From Topomyia yanbarensis (taxonomy: Eukaryota > Arthropoda > Insecta > Diptera > Culicidae), in assembly GCF_030247195.1 (NCBI RefSeq), contig NC_080672.1, forward strand, positions 391,051,037 to 391,115,036: a DNA stretch of 64,000 nt, in the 5' to 3' direction. Both the position numbers and the translations under genes were made by a program. A model generated the notes under the pieces. That model did not search any database. It was not told where the DNA came from and was given only the letters and a program-made list of their open reading frames with translations. Below, one piece after another: positions 57,301-64,000 of the stretch. Position 1 is the first letter of the stretch; each line of letters opens with the position of its first letter.

Positions 57301-57560
57301 TGACTTTAGGGATGTAACATGTATATTCGTTGAATGAATAATACTGAAATTTAATATTCTTTCTTTCATGAGCTGTTCTTCAAGACAAATATTTTCTTAG
57401 TAGACAATTGCAGCATGCAGGTATGTAATAACTAATCTTAGCAAATGTGTGTTACCCATATCTAAAAATAAATAAGATTTTAAACAAGAGTCTTGAGCCT
57501 ATTTTAGTTATGCTATTCATTTGAGCCTGTTGCTTTGACTTAAATGATACTATAAAGGGA
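57301..57560. other. AT-rich non-coding stretch
   Basis: Nothing recognised. Confidence 0.3.
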
Positions 57561-57562
57561 GT

Positions 57563-57943
57563 GTGGACATTCGTTCGAAGTTTCGCTTCGTTTTTATACG
57601 TGAGTTTACGTTTAAATTCCGTAATCGTTTCGCAATAAAAAAAAAAGAGCATTATGTTATAAAATTTGGGGAAAATTTGCTTGAGTGGAAGGTGCAGAAT
57701 GCTGTAATTTATGGTGGAGGTAAAATAACTGGGTTTGTTTTCTCTGGTAAGAAACCTTATTTGAATGGATGCCATAATGACAGTTACGTAAATATTATTA
57801 GTGAAAATCTAGAGGAATCGCTACTAACAATCTTTCTCGGTTGTCACAATGCAGTAGCTAGAACAAAATCCATAGTGAATATGTTTGTGACGTGTGTCCT
57901 GTCGCTTCGTGTGCGTACAGCTTTATTCTTTAAACAAAATTGA
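57563..57943 (+). pseudogene. Open frame with faint Tc1/mariner transposase resemblance
   Basis: The 126-codon frame contains AVIYGGGKITGFVF followed by SYVNIISENLEESLL. This recalls the catalytic-core region of Tc1-type transposases (a vMVWGgis…g…Y..il.enL pattern). The DD(E/D) residues and the following DNAPxH block are not seen and no TIRs were found. It may be a chance match; treat as unassigned. Confidence 0.25.
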
Positions 57944-58289
57944 ACTATGTTTGGTTTGCAACATTTTTATTTATATTATAGTATTGTCAAATAATATCTT
58001 TATTTCATTATGAAACGCGCCGAAATAGATGATTCTAAATATACTAAAATAATATTTTTCTTGGTTTCGATCATATTTCCAAAAATACAAATTAATCCTA
58101 CTTTGAAAACAGTTCATTCTGTTCGTGTCATTGTCTGCATAATTGCCCCATGTTCAATTGAATTCCCTATATACATGGGAAAATTATGTGTGGAACGACA
58201 TTAAAGTCTTAATTCCAATTTGAATACAAATTCATTTTTGAGCTACAATTGTGAACTCCATATATGCAAATATTAAATTGCTAAAATTT

Positions 58290-58445
58290 TGGTTGCGACC
58301 TTTCATTTATTCGGCCTTTTACCTTTCGACTTTTTGTACTTCGACCTTTTGTCTTACGACTTTTTGTCCTTTCTGCCTTTTGTATTTTAGACCATTTGTC
58401 TTTTGATCATCTGTCTTTCGACAATTTGTCGTTCAACAATTTGTA
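58290..58445. repeat. Degenerate ~15-bp tandem repeat (TTTCGACTTTTTGTC)
   Basis: About ten diverged units built on TTTCGAC-CTTTTGTC. Not coding. Confidence 0.85.
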
Positions 58446-58925
58446 ATAGATTCAAATTTTCATTATTGGTGTAATAAAATACTTTTGAGTGACGTCACGA
58501 ATGAACTCGAGGCATCAGTGTTGACAGTTCGCTAGTATTGTTTACATGGACTTAGCGAAATGGTGAACAGTACTAGTGGACTGTCAACATATTGAGGGTA
58601 ACGGTGTCTAAAAAGAACTATATTGCTACTATGCTGTCGATTAGTAGTTTCTAAATCGAAAGGTAGTAAATTAATAAAAATTTATAAAGCAATAAGGAAA
58701 ATAAACAATAAATAACAGTACTCAAAGAGTTCCAGCAATGAAGGAATTTCGCGACGCTAATAAATTTTCAAATTTATGAGGGATGGAAAATAATATTTAT
58801 ATGCCTAAATTGCTGCAGCAGACGCGAACCTGAATTGAGTAATCGTTCATTAGTATGCGACTGACATATATTTTTTTCAATTTCTGGCAAGTTAATCACT
58901 TTACTCTTCTTCAGCACTTTGTTAT
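58446..58925. other. Non-coding stretch
   Basis: Contains a short inverted pair near 58523 and 58578 (TGTTGACAGT…ACTGTCAACA). No gene. Confidence 0.35.
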
Positions 58926-58935
58926 ACTTCATTAA

Positions 58936-59156
58936 ACGACTGTGGGAGGCGAGAAGTGTAAAATAATGGTTTTATCATTTCTTAACACCCTCACTAGTAA
59001 GCAATACTTTGTACCCGAAAGACTGCTGCAACCGGCCCTGATGGGATCAGCGCATCTGGCTGGGTTGAGGATGACACTTTTCCGAAGCACATTGCTGGGT
59101 TTTATGATGGTGCTCCTGACGTACCAACTGCCACCCATTGGTCGCATCTGCTTCTA
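58936..59156 (+). CDS. Unassigned 73-codon open frame, hydrophobic
   Basis: An open frame after a TAA at 58933, with balanced codon use and a hydrophobic end (LFRSTLLGFMMVLLTYQLPP) that could be one membrane segment. A polypyrimidine-AG (CTCTTCTTCAG, near 58914) precedes it, but an in-frame stop lies between. I do not recognise a family. It could be a degraded exon of a membrane protein or chance. Confidence 0.2.
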
Positions 59157-59280
59157 GATAAACTTTCCTTGTAACATCGTTTCTGCTAAATCGGATTATC
59201 AACTGGGCGAGATTATCTTCCGATTAGAATACAGATGAATAGAAAAAGTCGAGAACACGTTTGTTGGGCAATCTGTTCGT

Positions 59281-59326
59281 CTATTATTATTATTATTATT
59301 ATTATTATCATTATCATCATTATTAG
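59281..59326. repeat. (ATT)n/(ATC)n microsatellite
   Basis: About 15 trinucleotide units, first TTA then TCA-containing. Confidence 0.95.
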
Positions 59327-60327
59327 CGTAGCCGATTTATGACACTCATTAGCAGTATGGCATTCATCGAGCAGAATTTTGAATAACCCAGAGCACGCAA
59401 CCGTATTACGTGTGAAAAGTTAATGCAGCTGCCACCTGTTACATAAAAGTAAAGGAAAAATTGTGATGCCATCCGAGTACCAGACATCTAACGCACTCGG
59501 GCAGGAAAACTGAAAAGCAATTTCCTAAATTGAATCGAACACTGCATGAGTGAATACTTCAAAGTATGTAAACCGTCAAGCTCACTTCGACAGTTGGCGT
59601 GATGAAAAGAAAATTGAATGGAATGGTCAAGGGTCGTTGGAGGTTTTTCATACAGGACGAGGAGTGGGGAGAGAAAAAAAATATTCGAAGAAATGCCCTC
59701 CATTAGCTATCAGCTCAGGAAAATCAGCATAGCGAGTGGTGGGTTCGGGTGCCACACTACTCGCCATGAATTATTCAAACGTACTACGGGTTTGTTTCCG
59801 GTTCGGTTGTTTCGCTTTAGAAGGCTGTGAATATCTGACCGACTTTTTTCAACATTTATTTTCTGTCTACATTGAAGTAACAGAGCAATGGTGTGGAAAT
59901 CGAAATTGGGCGGCAAAGGTCAGCGAGGCAATATTGCGAACAGAAAGGATGAGCATGGTTAGTGTGAAGCGTTGGAGGGTATAATTTTTGCTGAGTTGCA
60001 GGATTGGTGCAGTATTCAAATGTTTATCTCTCGTTCGTACGTTGCAAGATTTCCAAAAAGGCAACGCTGGAGAGTTTATGCTTCAGAGGATTAATAAGCG
60101 ACCGAAAATAAAAGTCGCAAGAACAAAATATGCTTCGTAAAACCCACCTAATATGTATTAGAATTTAAAAATCGGATATGAACTAAAATAGAAAAATCAG
60201 ACTAGGGCTTTAGTATAAAAACTGAAAAAAATGTTTTAATTGACCTTTTAATTCTGGATATTACGATATGCGGATTCCCCTGCTAATGAATTATTTATTT
60301 TTAACCGAATTAGTTATGGAATTTGGG
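59327..60327. other. Non-coding stretch, no gene recognised
   Basis: Several 60-80 codon frames overlap on both strands; none has a motif. Confidence 0.35.
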
Positions 60328-60701
60328 TTCGACTTCGTTTCATCAGAATGCGACACTAACTAAGTTACAGGGCTAAGCTAGCGCCGGATTGACGCTAGAT
60401 CGAAAAACACGATTTGCGTTTCTGAGCGAACCCCTAGTCCTGCGTGATGTCTTGCACGAAAAGGAACTCATTTCAAGCTAATGAGAGCTAGTGAAATCGA
60501 AACATTTGGTTTGGCTTTGCAAGGTAATGCAAGATGCACTGTGCTATATTTCTTCTTAGTGGAGAAAATTCAAGTGAAAAGAATTTTTTCTTCACTAAGG
60601 ACATCACGCATCGCGTGTTTTCGTTTTTTGGAGCTAACGTCAATTAACCGTTAGTCCTGTCACTAAGCTAGTATCAGATTGTGATGAGACGAAGTCAACT
60701 T
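60328..60701. mobile_element. Fold-back MITE of the 'TTCGTCTCATCAG' family, 374 bp
   Basis: The left arm starts TTCGACTTCGTTTCATCAGA and the right arm ends with its complement (…GATGAGACGAAGTCAAC). Inversion extends through CTAAGCTAG…GACGCTAG and CTTAGTG. Partial copies lie at 37336-37485 and 51676-51880. At 63711-63735 an isolated TGATGAGACTAAGTCGAA end occurs. No coding capacity. Confidence 0.75.
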
Positions 60702-60927
60702 TTTCGGGTGAGAACTTCTTTGAAGTTCTTATGCTGAAGTATTCCAGACCTACTTTTGCGCTTGAAGTTTGCATACGATTTTTGAATTCTAATACATTTT
60801 ATGCGGGTTTTACGAAGCATGTTTTTTTCAACTTTTATTTTCGCACAAATGACGTACGTGCGAGAAATTGTACTTTCAAATCATGATTTTATTGATCAGA
60901 TTTTGTATATTTAACAAGCATGCTTAA

Positions 60928-61430
60928 CCCTTTCATGCCCAACTTTTTTCTAATTCATGTAGGGTTTTAAATCTATTTTACCTTATAAACGGTGAGATCA
61001 AGAAAAGATATGCGCTGCCCTCGCAGTGCTAGAAGCTGCTCAATTTTTACCTTGCAATGTTCAATACAATTCTTCTAGAATATTTACAATAGTCCAATTT
61101 TGTGGAATACGTAACCACAGATAGTCTAAATTGATAAGTTTATTCAATTTTCCATAATATTGCAACATAACGAAGATACGAGTATATAAAAAAATCATTT
61201 TCCGTCATCAACGTAAACTGTCCAAGGCAGCACTGCTCCATCGGAATCCAATTCAATTAATTGCAATAACTTCATTTCTAGAGCTGATCCTTGTAACTGT
61301 TAATACTCAAATGAATGACAATAGTCACATTAATTAACCTTACTTGTTTTTGGGAGCAAATATCGACGCAATCAAAAGTTATAGCTGTTTAAAAACGTTC
61401 TTGTCTACAAAAAACATGGGCATGAAGGGG
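60928..61430. mobile_element. piggyBac-type MITE, 503 bp, TTAA target duplication
   Basis: Inverted ends CCCTTTCATGCCCA and the complement of CCCCTTCATGCCCA, with TTAA on both sides (60924-60927 and 61431-61434). TTAA targets and CCC-starting ends define piggyBac relatives. The interior has no transposase and is the inverted, uninterrupted counterpart of 56158-56935. Confidence 0.88.
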
Positions 61431-61434
61431 TTAA

Positions 61435-61845
61435 TAGGTCACTTGCTTCTCGCATTCATTATCTCAAATTTTGGCGTAGATTTTTTTCTAATACCGGACC
61501 TTCTTTGATTCCTTTGATACTCTATTATCAACAATAAATCAACACGGCATTTTCCGGTTGCTAATTTGGATTCTCTCTTCTGCCACATCTCGAGCACTGA
61601 ACTCAAAATAATGATGTACCAAATCGGTGTACGCCCTTTTAAAGATGAAGGTTAAATAGCAAACCGAAAACAGATGTGACACCTCAAACTAATTACGTCG
61701 GCACACAGCCAATGATGGGAACTAATCAGAACTTTGGTTATGAAACATTCTAAAAAAGTCATGTTTTCCGTTATTTTCAGTTCGTTGTATATAATACAAC
61801 AGCGGTTCACAACCTTTTTCGTATCACGATCGTCAATCCTTCAGC
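61435..61845. other. Non-coding stretch
   Basis: Nothing recognised. Confidence 0.35.
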
Positions 61846-61849
61846 ATTA

Positions 61850-62095
61850 GTAATAGGCATTTTGAGAAAAAAAATCGATTTTGCGATATCGATTTTTTCA
61901 AATGAACAAAATCGATCTTGTCAAACATCGAACCGCCAAAGATCGGATGGAAAATAGCATCGTTTCCAAAGGGAATTAGAATAAAAATCGATTTTATCAG
62001 ATCGATTTTTTTAATTAAAAAATCGATGTTGTCAAATATCGAATTGAAAAATTCGAATGAAAATAATCGATTTTTGAGGTAGAAGAATGGTTTTA
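61850..62095. repeat. Degenerate ATCGATTTT repeat
   Basis: ATCGATTTT or its complement AAAATCGAT occurs about ten times in irregular spacing, often with GTCAAA-ATCGAA between. Confidence 0.75.
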
Positions 62096-62830
62096 AAAAA
62101 AATCCATTGGCATCGCCCATTCATAGTTAGCATAACTTGGCCGTGATTTACATTACGTGAAAGTAAAAGAATGGTACAAAGTTACTGCGGGCAAGAGGGT
62201 CTTGTGCATGCAGTTTGCTGCTGCGTGTTGAGAACCTTTTTCTTGGGGTTGATGCATAAGCTGTGTTGTTCACCACAACTTAGGAGTCAGCACATTTACC
62301 GTCTCTCGCGTTATCGTTCAGGTCTGTGTCTTGATCGGTACAGTTTTCATGGTTTACAAAGTCCGAAGTTCTTAATTGTTTCGTGCGCTTGGGTTGCTGT
62401 TGTAAATCAGTCTTTATCGGTATTTATTACGCTGGCTGTTGATGTGGAGATACTAGACCAATCGTTGTAATTTCGTTGTTGGTACAGAAAGTTAGTTTGA
62501 ATATACAAAGTGCATCAGCAATTGATTGCCCAATTTATTGTGTTTTATCAACATCTGTTGAAATCTGTTTTTGGTATTGGTTGTAGTAGGTTGATTTTTC
62601 TTAGTATCTCCGGAGCACTTTTTTCCGTAATATGCCATCTGGGTTCGTAAGAATCTGATCAGGGTAGATGAACAGTGTTATTTGCAACCGCATTTTAACA
62701 ACACCACGTTGGAAATTCCACTGAAATTTTTTCTTAAGTATCGTTTGTAACGTATTCTACTTCTCCGTGTTTTGACATAAATCATTCAATGTGTTCTGGA
62801 GTAATTCGCGGCATTATGTCGGGTAGGCGC
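62096..62830. other. T/G-rich non-coding stretch
   Basis: The base skew differs from neighbours (forward strand rich in T and G). The 99-codon frame at 62171-62470 has no motif. It may be an untranslated part of an old retroelement. Confidence 0.35.
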
Positions 62831-62834
62831 TGTT

Positions 62835-62930
62835 ATCGTCATCCATAGAGCCAGGATCTTGGTTTTAACGTTGTCATATTCGACACCGTGTTGCATGTTG
62901 TTCTTCGCAATGAATTTTTCTGCATGGGCT
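62835..62930 (+). repeat. Dispersed repeat, mate of 49315-49400
   Basis: See 49315-49400. Confidence 0.55.
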
Positions 62931-62943
62931 GTCCTTATATAGG

Positions 62944-63097
62944 AAGGTCCTAGCATGCGTCAAAACGAAAACTGCCTTTGTGCTCGTATGTGTGACAATT
63001 TCTAAGGGCGAATGGTAGCGTCTACGTCATCAATACCACGTTTTATAGGCTGTCTCTGTTCACTAACACTAGCAGTTTTGACGCATGCTAGGACCTT
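62944..63097. repeat. Inverted repeat with perfect 23-bp arms
   Basis: 62944-62966 and 63075-63097 are exact complements (core AGGTCCTAGCATGCGTC) with a 108-base centre. Likely a small MITE or its end; no target duplication was found. Confidence 0.75.
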
Positions 63098-64000
63098 GTT
63101 TAGAGGGACTTTGGCATGGGCTAAAGTTTTAAACGTTATCTATACAGAGTTTCTCATCTGGTGTAACTGTATATATGTCACTTTCTTGAGACTATTTTCT
63201 GTTTTCATTTCTAGTAACAGTTCAACGTCGTGTACTGTAGGCTGTAGGTCAAAGAATATTTTGGTGAAAGTCAAACGAAATCGTATTTTCCCGCTTTACA
63301 GGAACTACTATTTTCTGCGGCTGGTTCATTTCAGTGCGCCGCCGGAGGTAACGATATAACACTGTTTGTGAAAATCGATTTTGTTTGCTATCAGTATAAA
63401 AATTTCTGTTTGTGTTGTGAAAAAAACTTTAAATTTCAATATCCGAACTATCCAGCTTCGCGGACCCCAGAGACCTTTTCATGCCCCCTAGGAGTTGAGA
63501 ATCACTTTACTACCTCAGGTTGAGAATCACTTTAGTACAAGATCGTTTAAATTATTTTCGGCGACGACGGGAGTTAAAACCGTTGAGTTCATAATGCCAC
63601 CTTGCGAATCGATCAAATTGTTCATCAAAGAGTAAAATTGTGCGGTAACGATAGGTTAGAGTTTGTAACTCGGTCACGTCTACCTGTGTGGGCCAAGTTT
63701 GTCTGCCAGATACTGATGAGACTAAGTCGAATTTAGGCCTTTCCAAAATACAACAATAGTCGAAAACATCTTACAATTGTTGTGCAAATAGAAGAGTTCC
63801 TTTTAAATCAAAGCAAAAATGGTATATTTTTTAAATAAAAAAAACAAGAAAAAACTTAACAGAAATAGTTTAAAAAATGCCATTTTATGATGTGCATTGT
63901 TTTAATAACAATTAATAAAAAACTAAAAGAACAAGCTCATTGATTGACTGCTTTCTTTCCGATGAGTTTTTTCAGTGTGTGTACACTGCCCCGAAAATCT
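63098..64000. other. Non-coding stretch to the window edge
   Basis: A fold-back family end lies at 63711-63735. The 115-codon frame at 63012-63359 overlaps the inverted repeat and shows no motif. Confidence 0.35.

Noticed and set aside
1..64000. Endogenous viral elements or toxin genes
   Set aside because: None of the open frames or motif runs I examined looked like a viral polymerase, capsid or glycoprotein, or like a toxin; the only polymerase motifs belong to non-LTR retrotransposons. A short or heavily decayed viral fragment could still be missed by eye.

Overview
This window looks like a piece of a large, repeat-rich insect nuclear genome, most likely a mosquito and probably Aedes-like. 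The basis is one well-conserved protein-coding exon of insect type, GT/AG splicing, many nested non-LTR retrotransposon relics, several kinds of MITE, long simple-sequence arrays, and repeat families I remember as common in mosquito DNA. No prokaryotic features are present. The species call rests on recollection and was not tested.

The only host gene sequence I can defend is one internal exon (49927-50155, + strand) of the mitochondrial calcium uniporter MCU. It encodes part of the N-terminal matrix domain and has a clean acceptor and donor. No other MCU exon was found, so most of the window is probably MCU intron or flank filled with transposable elements.

Layout. 1-1370 is unremarkable. 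1371-5470 is a 4.1-kb array of an 8-bp unit. 6-11.3 kb holds a MITE and an RTE-like retrotransposon relic (- strand) split by a 941-bp inverted-repeat element. 11.3-21 kb is non-coding DNA with a repeat family built round a 'GCCATcTTGGAtTTCAaAATGGCGTC' phrase. 21.3-23.8 kb is a TA-flanked CGCGTAAA-rich element containing a 1.7-kb hAT-like element with an 8-bp target duplication. 26.4-30.1 kb holds nested fold-back elements, ending in a 2.1-kb element with about 600-bp inverted arms that carries a small intron-containing gene. 34.5-36.5 kb has two long palindromes. 37.5-40.7 kb is a non-LTR retrotransposon with an intact 978-codon endonuclease/reverse-transcriptase frame. 44.2-48.9 kb has a degenerate long tandem repeat, then a 5-bp array, a mariner/pogo-like MITE and a 9-bp array. 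49.9-50.2 kb is the MCU exon. 52.4-57.3 kb holds gag, RT and endonuclease relics of non-LTR elements, a palindrome with tRNA-like arms, and a piggyBac-type MITE that itself contains a Harbinger-type MITE. 58-64 kb has short tandem repeats, a second piggyBac-type MITE and other inverted repeats.

There is no operon-like cooperation among genes here. The story is layered transposition into what is probably intronic DNA, and an unusual number of long inverted repeats that would fold into double-stranded RNA if the region is transcribed through.
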